This document shows positions 26,197 through 34,595 of a stretch of DNA of 64,000 nt, one piece after another (the stretch's first letter is position 1; each line of letters starts with the position of its first letter). Below the pieces are notes generated by a model, which saw only the letters and a list, made by a program, of their open reading frames with translations, had not been told where the DNA came from and made no database searches. This DNA is from Terriglobales bacterium. GTDB lineage: Bacteria; Acidobacteriota; Terriglobia; Terriglobales; Acidobacteriaceae. Location of the stretch: assembly GCA_030038475.1 (NCBI GenBank), contig JASHOU010000131.1, forward strand, positions 1-64,000, in the 5' to 3' direction. The position numbers and the translations under genes were made by a program.

Positions 26197-27384
26197 TCAG
26201 ATTTCCCGGGCGACGGCGGCGATGGCTTCTGCCTGAATAGCCGTGTCGTCGCCGAATCCGGCGAGCCAGAGTACATCGGGCTCGCGGCGAAACCACGTGA
26301 TCTGGCGCTTGGCATAGTTGCGATGGGCCTGCTGCGCTGCGGCCAGCGCGGATTCCCGGTCGAGGTCGCCGCGCAGGAACTGCACTGCCTGTTTGTATCC
26401 TAGAGACGCGAGCGGGCGCGCCCGGTCGCCATATTTGGCGAGAAGTCGTTCGGTCTCGGCGATCAGGCCGGTGTCAATCCTGCCTTCGTCGGCCCGGGCG
26501 TTGTCGAACATCATGGCGGCGCGGTGGTTGATGCGGGCATAGAGGGCTTCGCGCTCGGGATTGAGGCCGAGACGCAGAATGCGGAAGCCGCGCAGAGGTT
26601 CGCGTCCCTGCTGCCAGAGTTCGGTCATACTTCGGCGAGAGGTTGGGCGAGATGTCCGGCGCGATGGCTGGCAAGACGCGCTGCCGGGCGTCTGGCGCGG
26701 CATCCTCTGAGATGCCCGGCGATACGGGTCGCGCGAAGACAGGCAGACTTCGATGGCGCGAATTACCTTGGGGATGTCGTTGGGGTGAATACGCTCCGCT
26801 GCTGGAGGGTCAAGCTTGCGCAGAATGCGGTGCAGGTGCGTGGCGCCGAGTTTTTCGGCGCGAGCGCGGAGTCTGTCGCGCAACGGCTCGGAGCGCTGCG
26901 GTCCGGGAAATAGTCCTTCGAGCAAAGCGCGCAGATAAAGTCCGGTGCCTCCGGTGACGATGGGCAAGGGCGCGCGCGACTCGGTCTCACTTGGGGCGAT
27001 TTCGGGCGAAGCTTTTTCGGGCGCAGTTGTCGCGTGCGAGGCTGTTTCGCGTGAAACAATCTGGCGGAGAACCTCGTGCGCCTGGCGGGCGTATTCCCCG
27101 GCGGTAATGTCGGCGAGCGGATCGACAAAATCCAGCAGGTGGTGCGGGATTTCCGCGCGCTCGGCGGCGGTTGGTTTGGCCGTGCCAATTTCAAAGTCGC
27201 GGTACATTGCAACCGAATCGCAGTTGACGATTTCACCGCGAAAGCGGCGCGCGATGGCGAGCGCCAGAGCCGTCTTTCCGGAGGCGGTCGGACCCAGGAC
27301 CACGACCAGCAGCGGTTCGTGAGGCGGGTTCCCTGCCCTCGCCACTTTGTTTTTAGATCTTGCCAACCTCAGCGCACGCTCCAT
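26197..27384 (-). CDS. miaA: tRNA dimethylallyltransferase MiaA with two insertions
   Basis: A 395-residue version of the enzyme that adds dimethylallyl to A37 of tRNAs. The P-loop VLGPTASGKTALALAIARRF, DSVAMYRDFEIGTAKP, the TGGTGLYLRALLEG motif and the C-terminal RDPYRRASQR, LGYKQAVQFL and RNYAKRQITWFRREP are all present. The usual length is about 310. The extra residues are in two low-complexity insertions: SRETASHATTAPEKASPEIA and following near residue 110, and a Pro/Ser/Arg-rich stretch near 240. Both lie between conserved blocks and look like loop expansions. The 5' end overlaps the small gene at 27369 by 16 bases. Confidence 0.92.
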   Translation of the reverse strand: MERALRLARSKNKVARAGNPPHEPLLVVVLGPTASGKTALALAIARRFRGEIVNCDSVAMYRDFEIGTAKPTAAERAEIPHHLLDFVDPLADITAGEYARQAHEVLRQIVSRETASHATTAPEKASPEIAPSETESRAPLPIVTGGTGLYLRALLEGLFPGPQRSEPLRDRLRARAEKLGATHLHRILRKLDPPAAERIHPNDIPKVIRAIEVCLSSRDPYRRASQRMPRQTPGSASCQPSRRTSRPTSRRSMTELWQQGREPLRGFRILRLGLNPEREALYARINHRAAMMFDNARADEGRIDTGLIAETERLLAKYGDRARPLASLGYKQAVQFLRGDLDRESALAAAQQAHRNYAKRQITWFRREPDVLWLAGFGDDTAIQAEAIAAVAREI

Positions 27385-27530
27385 GGGATCTGACGCCAGT
27401 AGCGGATGAGGATGAGAATGAGCAGCAGAACTGCCATGAGAAGCAATCCAGTGGCCTCAGCGGCGTAGATGGAATGGCGGTGCTGATGCTTATCGGTAAA
27501 TGCCGGCTTTTGCGGCGCGGGCGGGTTCAC
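27369..27530 (-). CDS. Small single-span membrane protein overlapping miaA start
   Basis: A 53-residue frame from GTG 27530: MNPPAPQKPAFTDKHQHRHS, then a hydrophobic span AAEATGLLLMAVLLLILILI and a basic end (RYWRQIPWSVR). The polar N-terminus, clear membrane span and positive C-terminus suggest a real N-out or tail-type membrane protein. It overlaps the first 16 bases of miaA in another frame, so translation could be coupled. AGGAC lies rather far upstream. Not recognised as a family. Confidence 0.5.
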   Translation of the reverse strand: MNPPAPQKPAFTDKHQHRHSIYAAEATGLLLMAVLLLILILIRYWRQIPWSVR

Positions 27531-27608
27531 GTGGTCATTGTAGTCCTTTCGCGGGTCGGTGGAGAATGACGGCTTTCGAGCGGCGATTCCTTTTTCACAT
27601 ATTCCGTT

Positions 27609-27977
27609 TCACAAGGTCTTGCTGCGGGCTTGCGCCCAGGCGGCGGCCGCGGCGAGGTGGTTGCGCGCGGTTTCAAGGCGGGATCGCTCGGCGAGGAGCC
27701 GCACGTGCACATCGGGGAGAAAATGCTTGAGTTTTTCCAGGTTCTGGCGGTATTCGAGCGTCTCCTGCTTGAGTGCCGCGGTTGCGGAGGCCGACGTCCG
27801 CTGCTTCAGACTTCCCGAGGCCAGACATTCCGAGGCACGCAGAAGCTGCGCTAGCAGATCGGAAAAGTCCTGAGGCCTGATGGTCGAACAGTGTTTTCGT
27901 TCCGGACGAAGACGAATCAGCGCGGAGCGCAGGTTGTGATTGACCTGGCGCAAGGTTTCGAGCGCGTCCGGCGACAT
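27609..27977 (-). CDS. Putative flagellar chaperone (FliT/FlgN-like position)
   Basis: A 122-residue all-helical protein (DALETLRQVNHNLRSALIRL, then TAALKQETLEYRQNLEKLKH). It is the third gene of the fliD-fliS unit, 12 bases after the fliS stop with AGGAGCC in the gap. In other bacteria this position often holds fliT, the FliD export chaperone; length and helical content fit, but no FliT signature is clear. It ends the late flagellar unit. Confidence 0.55.
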   Translation of the reverse strand: MSPDALETLRQVNHNLRSALIRLRPERKHCSTIRPQDFSDLLAQLLRASECLASGSLKQRTSASATAALKQETLEYRQNLEKLKHFLPDVHVRLLAERSRLETARNHLAAAAAWAQARSKTL

Positions 27978-27989
27978 GGCTCCTGATTC

Positions 27990-28577
27990 CTATCCCTGCC
28001 AGTCTATGTGCTGGCCATCGTTGTGCGGAGCATCGTCGAGGCGAAGACTGTCGGACTGAAGGTCGTTAGACTGACGATCCGGGGCGGCAGAAGGGGTTCG
28101 GGATGGAGTCGCGAGCGATGGATTCTCAGTTCGCTCGATCTGATTTCGTTCAAGCTGATTTCGCTGAACCTGATTTCTCTCAACCTGACTTCGCTCAACG
28201 TGATTTCGCTCCACCTCATCTCGCTCGACTTGGACCCATGCTTCCCGCACCGCCAGCAGGTCCGTGACCACCTGAGTGGCGGCCCGTGTCGAGGGATGAA
28301 ATTGCACCCACACCACATTCTGGCGCAGCGCGTTGTAAAAATTGTCGAGATCCTGCGCAACCTTGCCTCCCTGGGCAAAGTCCAAGGTCGATTGCAGATG
28401 CGCGATGACCAGAAGGACATGCCGGATACGGTCGGTCCGGCGCGGGATGTCGTTGTGCCCGATGGCGATTGCGACCTGGTGCATATCCGCGATCATCTGT
28501 TCGTAAAGCCGCACCACCAGGGCTACGGGGTTCGCGCCCTGAACCGTGGCTTCGCGATAGGATTGCCGGAAATTCAT
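27990..28577 (-). CDS. fliS: Flagellin export chaperone FliS with pentapeptide-repeat tail
   Basis: A 195-residue FliS. Residues 1-115 hold the usual four-helix chaperone (YREATVQGANPVALVVRLYE, then RHVLLVIAHLQSTLDFAQGG). Normal FliS ends near residue 130. Here residues 117-151 are seven tandem pentapeptides of the form V-E-R-N-Q, followed by a Ser/Asp-rich acidic end. In the cell FliS binds the C-terminus of flagellin and keeps it unfolded until export. It follows fliD by 18 bases with GAGGA upstream. The repeat encodes a long charged helix of unknown role. Confidence 0.9.
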   Translation of the reverse strand: MNFRQSYREATVQGANPVALVVRLYEQMIADMHQVAIAIGHNDIPRRTDRIRHVLLVIAHLQSTLDFAQGGKVAQDLDNFYNALRQNVVWVQFHPSTRAATQVVTDLLAVREAWVQVERDEVERNHVERSQVERNQVQRNQLERNQIERTENPSLATPSRTPSAAPDRQSNDLQSDSLRLDDAPHNDGQHIDWQG

Positions 28578-28595
28578 CGTCCTCTATCCTTTCGA

Positions 28596-30098
28596 TTAGG
28601 TGGTGCTACTGCTGCTACTGCTGGAACTATCCACGCCTTCGCCGGAGGTCGGAGTGGTATCGGTGCTCGTGGTTGTAGTTGTGGAGGACGAGGACGACGA
28701 CGACCCGTCAAGAGTGGAGAGCGTTCCGAGCGCCGCGTTCACTTCTGCCAGCGTGAAGGGATACTCTTCGAGACTGGCATTCACCTGGTCAAACACTGCG
28801 GTCAACTGCGTTGCCTGGGCCGCCAGTTGCGTCTGAAAGTTGGTGATCTCGGTGTTCAGGTCGTTTTGCTGGCTCTGGTTGGAGGCCAGATCCTGGTTGA
28901 GAATGCCATTCGTCGGGTCGGTCAGATTGGTTAGATCGGCGTTCATGTTGTCGGCGAATCCGGTGGAATTGGAATTGGTGAAGAAGTTCTGCACCGCAGC
29001 CGGATTTGAGGTCAGCGCGCTGTTTAGCGTGGAGCTGTCGACGGTCAAGGTTCCGTCGTTGTTCACGGTAATGCCGACCGCTGCCAGATTGCTGAAGCCA
29101 CTGCTGGTCGAAGTAGAATCGGTAGTCGCGTAGCTTATGTCCGATGCCAGGGCCGATTGCAGAATACGCAGATCGGTGTCGGACCCCAGCGGCCCCTCCG
29201 TGTTGCTGGCGGAGTTGACGGTGAACTGGGTGTTGATGTCGCCAATGACCGTGTTGTATTCGGTAACAAAATTGTTGATGGAGTTGGTGATAGACGTCGT
29301 GTCCGGGCCCACCGTGATGGTCACCGGCGTGGCCGAATCGGCGCTGACCAGGTTCAGCGTCACGTCCGGAATCGCCCCGGTCACGGTGTTGGTACTGCTG
29401 GCATAGGGAATGCCATTGATGGTGATGTCGGCGTTGGTTCCGCCGACCGCGGGCTCGAAGGTCAGACTGGTGGTGTTGTTGTTGACCGATAGCGCACCCG
29501 CGCTACCCGTCGCCGTGCTATAGATTGCCAGGCGCGCCCCGTCGGCGTCGGTCACGACATTGGCGGTGATGCCCCAATTGTTGCTGCTACTCAGCGAATT
29601 GATGTTGGCGGCAAGCGTAGTCAGGGTGTCATTGCTGCCTGCGGTAATGGGAATGTCTGCCGTGGTGCCGCCCGACCCTCCAATCTGCAAATTGAGGTCG
29701 CCGCTGGTCTGGCCGCTGGGCAAAATCGAGGTGCTCGCGTTCGCTACTTCGTCGGTATAGAGCGTCCCAGCGGATGCCAGGCTGCTGACGACGACAGTGT
29801 AGTTGGCGGCGGTCGCGCCCGTCTGAGCTGTGGCGTTCACGATGGCCGATTCGGAGGAGGTGCTAGTAACCGCGGTGAATGCTCCATTGGTTCCGGTAAG
29901 CCCCTGTACCGCGCTTGCCAGATTGGATAGATCGCTATTGATGCTTGTGATCGCGCTAGCGGCCGTTTGCAAAGTGGTTAAGTCGCCCTGCCATACCGTC
30001 AGTTGTCCGCTCTGTTCGGCCTGAATCTCCGACACGACCGAACTCACATCGATCCCATTTCCGTTCAACAAAGCCGCGGCGTTGAAGCTGATCCCCAT
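28596..30098 (-). CDS. fliD: Flagellar filament cap protein FliD
   Basis: A 500-residue FliD. The N-terminal ISFNAAALLNGNGIDVSSVV and SEIQAEQSGQLTVWQGDLTT, internal Ser/Thr-rich D2-D3 domains, the late LAAVGITVNNDGTLTVDSST signature and the C-terminal coiled coil (DLNTEITNFQTQLAAQATQL) are all there. FliD caps the growing filament and folds incoming flagellin. The last 40 residues are an unusual Ser/Thr homopolymer-like tail. GGAGG precedes the ATG; a sigma-28-type promoter lies at 30209-30235. First gene of fliD-fliS-27609. Confidence 0.93.
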   Translation of the reverse strand: MGISFNAAALLNGNGIDVSSVVSEIQAEQSGQLTVWQGDLTTLQTAASAITSINSDLSNLASAVQGLTGTNGAFTAVTSTSSESAIVNATAQTGATAANYTVVVSSLASAGTLYTDEVANASTSILPSGQTSGDLNLQIGGSGGTTADIPITAGSNDTLTTLAANINSLSSSNNWGITANVVTDADGARLAIYSTATGSAGALSVNNNTTSLTFEPAVGGTNADITINGIPYASSTNTVTGAIPDVTLNLVSADSATPVTITVGPDTTSITNSINNFVTEYNTVIGDINTQFTVNSASNTEGPLGSDTDLRILQSALASDISYATTDSTSTSSGFSNLAAVGITVNNDGTLTVDSSTLNSALTSNPAAVQNFFTNSNSTGFADNMNADLTNLTDPTNGILNQDLASNQSQQNDLNTEITNFQTQLAAQATQLTAVFDQVNASLEEYPFTLAEVNAALGTLSTLDGSSSSSSSTTTTTSTDTTPTSGEGVDSSSSSSSSTT

Positions 30099-30208
30099 AG
30101 ATTTTTCCTCCTTCGCTTCGGGCGTTTGCTCGTGGTATTCAGTCCCATCTGGCCGCAGTTTCGCCGTTTTTCGATTACCCGATTCTTAATGTCAGGATCG
30201 TATGCACT

Positions 30209-30235
30209 TCATCGGCCACGACTCCCGAAACAGCA
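30209..30235 (-). promoter_or_regulatory. Sigma-28-type promoter for fliD
   Basis: On the minus strand TGCTGTTT (30228-30235), an 11-base spacer and GCCGATGA (30209-30216) match the FliA consensus TAAAGTTT-N11-GCCGATAA at five of eight and seven of eight positions. It lies 110 bases before the fliD start and just after the fliC terminator. Confidence 0.55.
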
Positions 30236-30236
30236 C

Positions 30237-30264
30237 AAAAGGAGGCGGCTGGTTATCCGCCTCC
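30237..30264 (-). terminator. Rho-independent terminator of fliC
   Basis: On the minus strand GGAGGCGG (30257-30264) pairs perfectly with CCGCCTCC (30241-30248) across an 8-base loop, and TTTT follows (30237-30240). It lies 21 bases after the fliC stop, so filament mRNA should end before the fliD promoter. Confidence 0.85.
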
Positions 30265-30285
30265 TCCTGTGCCAAAACCGCTTTA

Positions 30286-32277
30286 CTATTGCAGCAATTT
30301 GAGGACGAGCTGCTGCTGCTGATTAGCCTGGGCGAGAGCGGAAATGCCGGTCTGCTCCAGGATTGAATACTGGGAAAGGTTGGCTACAGCCGTCGGAATG
30401 TCCGCGGCGGTGACGTCGTTTTCCGCCGAAGTCAGGTTCTGCGTCTGGTTGGTGATAACGTTGGAAGCGCTTTGCAACCGGTTGACGGTTGCTCCAATGT
30501 TGCCGCGTAGTGCGGCCACCGTGGCCACGGCGTCGTTGATCAGCGTCAGAGCGGATTGTGCGTCGGATTGTGTCAACAGGTCGTTGATTGAGTCGGCCGC
30601 ACCCCCTGACAGGAACGTTGCGCCACCGAAGGTGTCCGCCCCCGAGCCAGTAGTCGCCAAAGCGACACTGTTGCCGGCGGTACCCTTGGTGATCGCAGTG
30701 AGTGTGACAGTATCCAGCCCGGCTGCGTTTTGCCCAGCCACCGCCGTCGCCGAGGTATTGGCGGTGACGCCACTACCATAGGCATAGTTAAGGCCCGCGC
30801 CGGTCCCGCCGTTGATGGCGTCGGCCAGGTTCTGCAGGCTGTCGGCGTCGGTATTGCCTACCAGTACCTGGACTGCGCCCGCTGATGGAGCCCCGAGGGC
30901 GCTGACAAAACTATAGGTTTGCGTGCCCACCGTGACCGTGTCCCCAGCGGCCGCAGATGGAGCCGTTCCGGCAGCCGTGCCTCCGGTGAAATCCGCGGAA
31001 CTCCAGGTGCCAGTTACTGTGCCGGTTGCCCCGGTGGTGATGAAGTTGCCGCTGGTGCCTGGAGTATCGGCGGTGAACGTCAGGGTTGTGCCGGTCGGTG
31101 TTCCCGCCGTCACTTGCGTATTAGCCTGGGTGTTCGCGCTGTATCCGGAGCCGCCCGAGCCATTCACTGCCGCCGCCAGGTTCGCGAGCCCGGTTGCTTC
31201 GCTGGAAGCGACTACCTCGTTTGCCGTCTCCGTGTTGCTCAGCGCGCTCACGAAGGTGTAGGTCTGGCCGCCAATCGATACGGTAGCGCCATCCACGCCG
31301 CCCGCCAGATCCGCGGCGCCCCAGGCTTCATTTCCCGACCCGCCTGCCACCACCGTCGACCCGATATCGGTTATCGCGCCATTGACGTTGGCCGTGGCCG
31401 TCAGCGTAGTTCCTGTAACCGCCGACGCATAGGCGCTGGTATTGGCGACCGTGCCGGCTCCATAGGCCACTCCGGCGCCGCCAGAGGTGGCGTTGATCGC
31501 GGCCTGCAGGTTCAGAATCGATTGCGCGGTGGTGCCTCCTATAAGCACCTGATTGGCGGCTCCGGTAAGCGAACCAACGAACTCGTAGGTCGTGGACCCC
31601 AGCGTGATCTCGTCGCCAGCTACGGCGTTCGCGCTAAAGGTCAGCGTGCCCGTCGCGGCGGCCCCTTCTGTGAAGTTGGCTCCCGTGAGGGTGTCAGTGG
31701 CCGACGTGGCCGCCGCTCCCGCCGTCTGGGTCAGGGTTCCGGTAGCGGCGACGGCTCCCCCTAGGTTAAGGCTAGTAGAGGATAGCACGCCCGTGGTGAC
31801 ACCAATTTGGCTGCTGCCGCTGGTGCTGCCGTCACTTAAGAAGACGTTCAGAGTGTTCGCGGTAAATACTTGGCCGCCGTTGAAGTTGGTGGTGGAACCG
31901 ATACTGTCGATTTCCGATTTGATCGATTGATATTCGGCGTCCAACGCGGTGCGCTGTGAGTTCGACACCGTGCCCGTGGCTGACTCGGTCGCCAGCGTGA
32001 CGGCGCGGTCGAGCAGCGTGGTGACCTGAGAGAGAGCGCCATCGGCGACCTGCAGTTCGCCCACGCCGTCGGTGGCGTTGCTGGACGATTGGGTGAGCGC
32101 CGCGATGTTGGCTGCCAAGCCGTTGGCAATAGCCAGGCCGGCTGGATCGTCGGCGCCGCTATTGATGCGCGATCCCGATGATAACTGCTCCAGGGTTGAG
32201 TTAAGGTTGTTGCTCGTGATGTTCAGCTGGTTTTCCGCAGCGATAGCAGCAATGTTATTTAAGATGGTAAGTGCCAT
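30286..32277 (-). CDS. fliC: Flagellin with an expanded repeat-containing variable region
   Basis: A 663-residue flagellin. The conserved D0/D1 ends are clear: MALTILNNIAAIAAENQLNI and SSGSRINSGADDPAGLAIAN at the start, and the C-terminal GATVNRLQSASNVITNQTQN with ISALAQANQQQQLVLKLLQ. Residues about 221-550 are three diverged copies of a ~100-residue unit whose core is T-V-T-V-G-x-Q-T-Y-x-F-V-S-A-L, probably surface-exposed D2/D3 domains. Rich in Ala, Gly, Thr with few charged residues. GGAG precedes the ATG, a sigma-28 promoter lies at 32377-32403 and a terminator follows. Confidence 0.95.
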   Translation of the reverse strand: MALTILNNIAAIAAENQLNITSNNLNSTLEQLSSGSRINSGADDPAGLAIANGLAANIAALTQSSSNATDGVGELQVADGALSQVTTLLDRAVTLATESATGTVSNSQRTALDAEYQSIKSEIDSIGSTTNFNGGQVFTANTLNVFLSDGSTSGSSQIGVTTGVLSSTSLNLGGAVAATGTLTQTAGAAATSATDTLTGANFTEGAAATGTLTFSANAVAGDEITLGSTTYEFVGSLTGAANQVLIGGTTAQSILNLQAAINATSGGAGVAYGAGTVANTSAYASAVTGTTLTATANVNGAITDIGSTVVAGGSGNEAWGAADLAGGVDGATVSIGGQTYTFVSALSNTETANEVVASSEATGLANLAAAVNGSGGSGYSANTQANTQVTAGTPTGTTLTFTADTPGTSGNFITTGATGTVTGTWSSADFTGGTAAGTAPSAAAGDTVTVGTQTYSFVSALGAPSAGAVQVLVGNTDADSLQNLADAINGGTGAGLNYAYGSGVTANTSATAVAGQNAAGLDTVTLTAITKGTAGNSVALATTGSGADTFGGATFLSGGAADSINDLLTQSDAQSALTLINDAVATVAALRGNIGATVNRLQSASNVITNQTQNLTSAENDVTAADIPTAVANLSQYSILEQTGISALAQANQQQQLVLKLLQ

Positions 32278-32376
32278 GGATGTGCTCCTTGTGGTTCCGA
32301 TTCTGGGAGCCGTCCCCGAAGCCTTCCCGGAGTTCGTTCCGTTTGTCCTGCGGAACCCATTTATGCTTCACCTGCT

Positions 32377-32403
32377 TCATCGGCGAACCGCGCCCGGCCT
32401 TTA
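32377..32403 (-). promoter_or_regulatory. Sigma-28-type promoter for fliC
   Basis: TAAAGGCC (32396-32403), exactly 11 bases, then GCCGATGA (32377-32384) on the minus strand. Only three positions differ from the FliA consensus in total. It lies about 100 bases before the fliC start, leaving a leader long enough for regulation. Confidence 0.8.
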
Positions 32404-32572
32404 TCTCCACAAGTATCGGAGGGCATAGGTCTGAGGTAACGTAATTGTTTTTTCCTCAGCTGACTGCCCTCGCGTGGTTGCCGATCTTCGCCGATGAAGT
32501 TATGGAAGTGGGCGGGCTCTTCTTCCGTCTGCGAGTAAGGTGGAACCTTTCCTAAACCGCCAGGAGCCAAAC

Positions 32573-32833
32573 ATGATCCAGCTCACGCGCCTCAATAATC
32601 ACCCGCTGGTCGTGAACTCCGACCTCATCAAATTCGTCGAGCAAGCGCCCGACACCGTCATCACCCTGGTGAATGGCGACAAGATCGTGGTGCGCGAGAG
32701 CGCCGAGGATGTGTTGCAGAAAGTGGTTCAGTTCCGGCGTTCGGTGCTGCAAGGCATCATGCTTTGGTGGGACAACCGTTGCGTCACTCCGCCTGTCTTG
32801 AACAACGATAGCCCGCCGGCTGGCGAGAAGTAG
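32573..32833 (+). CDS. flbD: FlbD-family flagellar protein
   Basis: An 86-residue protein whose first 60 residues are the FlbD family (MIQLTRLNNHPLVVNSDLIK then FVEQAPDTVITLVNGDKIVV). FlbD is a small cytoplasmic protein that is encoded with motor genes in many phyla; its function is still unclear. The C-terminal 25 residues (from about WWDNRCVTPP) are extra. AGGAG lies before the ATG. motA begins 8 bases after its stop, so flbD, motA and motB form one transcript. Confidence 0.85.
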   Translation: MIQLTRLNNHPLVVNSDLIKFVEQAPDTVITLVNGDKIVVRESAEDVLQKVVQFRRSVLQGIMLWWDNRCVTPPVLNNDSPPAGEK

Positions 32834-32841
32834 GAGGCGGC

Positions 32842-33615
32842 GTGGATAAGGCAACCCTCGCCGGGCTGGTCCTGGCCATCGGCGGCATTCTTCTCGGCTT
32901 GATGCTGGAGGGTGGAAATCTCGGCCAGGTTCTGCAGCCCACAGCGGCGCTGATCGTCTTTGGCGGCACCATGGGCGCCATCCTCATTCAGTATCCATGG
33001 CGAGTGGCGCTCGGCGCGTTCCGACGGCTGGCGCAGGTGCTGGTCGAACCCGCACAGAATGCGCAATCGATGGTTGAGGTGCTGGTGAAGTATGCAAATA
33101 AGGCGCGGCGCGAAGGCATCATTTCTCTCGACAAGGAACTGGCCAACATCCACGAGCCCTTCCTGCGCCGCGCCCTCATGTTGGCGGTGGATGGAACCGA
33201 ACCCCAGGAACTGCGCAAGATTATGGAATTGGAGCTGGACAACCAGGAAGAACAGGAAGAAAAAATTCCCCAACTGTTCGAATCGGCCGGCGGATTTTCT
33301 CCCACCATCGGCATCATCGGCGCCGTGCTCGGTTTGATCCAGGTCATGCAGCACCTGGACAAAATCGAAGAAGTCGGAAAAGGCATCGCCGTCGCCTTCG
33401 TGGCGACGCTCTACGGAGTCGGCGCGGCGAATCTTATTTTGCTGCCTAGCGCGGGAAAACTGAGAATTCGCATTCGCAACGAGCAGATCATCCGCGAAAT
33501 GACGCTCGAAGGCGTGGTCTCGATTCTCGAAGGGATGAATCCTCACATGCTGGAAGCGAAGCTGCTTGGATTTTTGACCGAGACCCACGAAACAGCTCAG
33601 GAGATAGGCGTATGA
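32842..33615 (+). CDS. motA: Flagellar motor stator protein MotA
   Basis: A 257-residue stator subunit starting from GTG 32842. Four membrane segments are visible: ATLAGLVLAIGGILLGLMLE, PTAALIVFGGTMGAILIQYP, then the C-terminal pair FSPTIGIIGAVLGLIQVMQH and GIAVAFVATLYGVGAANLIL. The cytoplasmic loop holds the charged residues (EGIISLDKELANI) that act on FliG. Together with MotB it conducts ions to turn the motor. It overlaps motB by four bases (ATGA). Confidence 0.95.
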   Translation: MDKATLAGLVLAIGGILLGLMLEGGNLGQVLQPTAALIVFGGTMGAILIQYPWRVALGAFRRLAQVLVEPAQNAQSMVEVLVKYANKARREGIISLDKELANIHEPFLRRALMLAVDGTEPQELRKIMELELDNQEEQEEKIPQLFESAGGFSPTIGIIGAVLGLIQVMQHLDKIEEVGKGIAVAFVATLYGVGAANLILLPSAGKLRIRIRNEQIIREMTLEGVVSILEGMNPHMLEAKLLGFLTETHETAQEIGV

Positions 33616-34595
33616 ATCGCCGCCGGCGACGGCCCAGGCAAGCCAATCACGACCGCTGGCTGGTCTCCTATGCTGACTTCATCACGCTGCTGTTTGCTTT
33701 CTTTGTCGTTCTTTACGCTTCCGCACAGGTCGACAAGAGAAAAGTCGGGAAACTGGCTTTGGCCATTCAGATCGCTTTTCAGGAGATGGGAGTATTTCAG
33801 GCTTCGACCACGCAGGTGCCTGTCGATCTTACCCAGCCCATGCCGTTCAGCAACGCACAAGCCATCGAGAATACGCAACGCACCGCGACCCTGGGCCGAA
33901 TCGCGTCTCATCCCGAGGGCGCGCTCGCCGCCGGCGCGGAAAACGGCGATCTCGTCCAGTTACAGGCCGAATTGGAAACCGCTCTCGGCGGGGAAATCGA
34001 GCGCAAGGAGATTGCCATGCACCGTGAACCCGACGGTCTGGTCATCAGTTTGCGCGAAGTCGGTTTTTTCGAGAGCGGCTCCGCCCAGATGAAGTCCGCC
34101 TCGCAGGGTGCTCTTGATCGCATTGCAACGCTGCTTCACCAGCGCGACTATCGACTGCGCATTGAAGGCCACACCGATAATGTCCCCATTCACAATTCCG
34201 TGTTTCCCTCGAACTGGGAGCTTTCCACGGCGCGGGCAACCGAAATTGTGCGGCTCCTCATCGTCCGCGAGGGTTTCGCCCCCGATCTTCTCAGCGCCGC
34301 CGGATACGCCGAGTATCACCCGGTCGCGACCAATCAGACGCCCGAGGGCCGCGGCATGAACCGCCGTGTGGACATCGTCGTTCTCGGTCACGGCTCCGAA
34401 CCGCAGCCGGATGCGTCGGCCGAAAGCAGGCCCCAGACGCCATCCCGCGCGCGAAGCCGTCTCCAGCGCTCAAGCCGGCGGCAGCGAGCGATGCTGTTGG
34501 CCATCTGCAACGCTGATTCCATCCCGAAACAACTTTCGACGGGCGGTTGCTTCGATCATGCAGGACAATTAACATTCGAGTACTCCCATGTCTGA
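33612..34595 (+). CDS. motB: Flagellar motor stator protein MotB
   Basis: A 327-residue protein. The single membrane span WLVSYADFITLLFAFFVVLY contains the ion-binding Asp (SYAD). Residues 130-260 form the OmpA/MotB peptidoglycan-binding domain (LRIEGHTDNVPIHNSVFPSN, ELSTARATEIV, EGRGMNRRVDIVVLG). The C-terminal 60 residues are Arg/Ser-rich and not conserved, and their end overlaps the thyX start by eight bases. The Lys-rich region that follows the membrane span does not allow H+ or Na+ specificity to be settled. Confidence 0.93.
   Translation: MNRRRRRPRQANHDRWLVSYADFITLLFAFFVVLYASAQVDKRKVGKLALAIQIAFQEMGVFQASTTQVPVDLTQPMPFSNAQAIENTQRTATLGRIASHPEGALAAGAENGDLVQLQAELETALGGEIERKEIAMHREPDGLVISLREVGFFESGSAQMKSASQGALDRIATLLHQRDYRLRIEGHTDNVPIHNSVFPSNWELSTARATEIVRLLIVREGFAPDLLSAAGYAEYHPVATNQTPEGRGMNRRVDIVVLGHGSEPQPDASAESRPQTPSRARSRLQRSSRRQRAMLLAICNADSIPKQLSTGGCFDHAGQLTFEYSHV

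Noticed and set aside
32489-32500. GCCGATGAA on the plus strand before flbD as a sigma-28 -10 box
   Set aside because: No -35-like sequence lies 11 bases upstream on the plus strand; the match is by the -10 alone.
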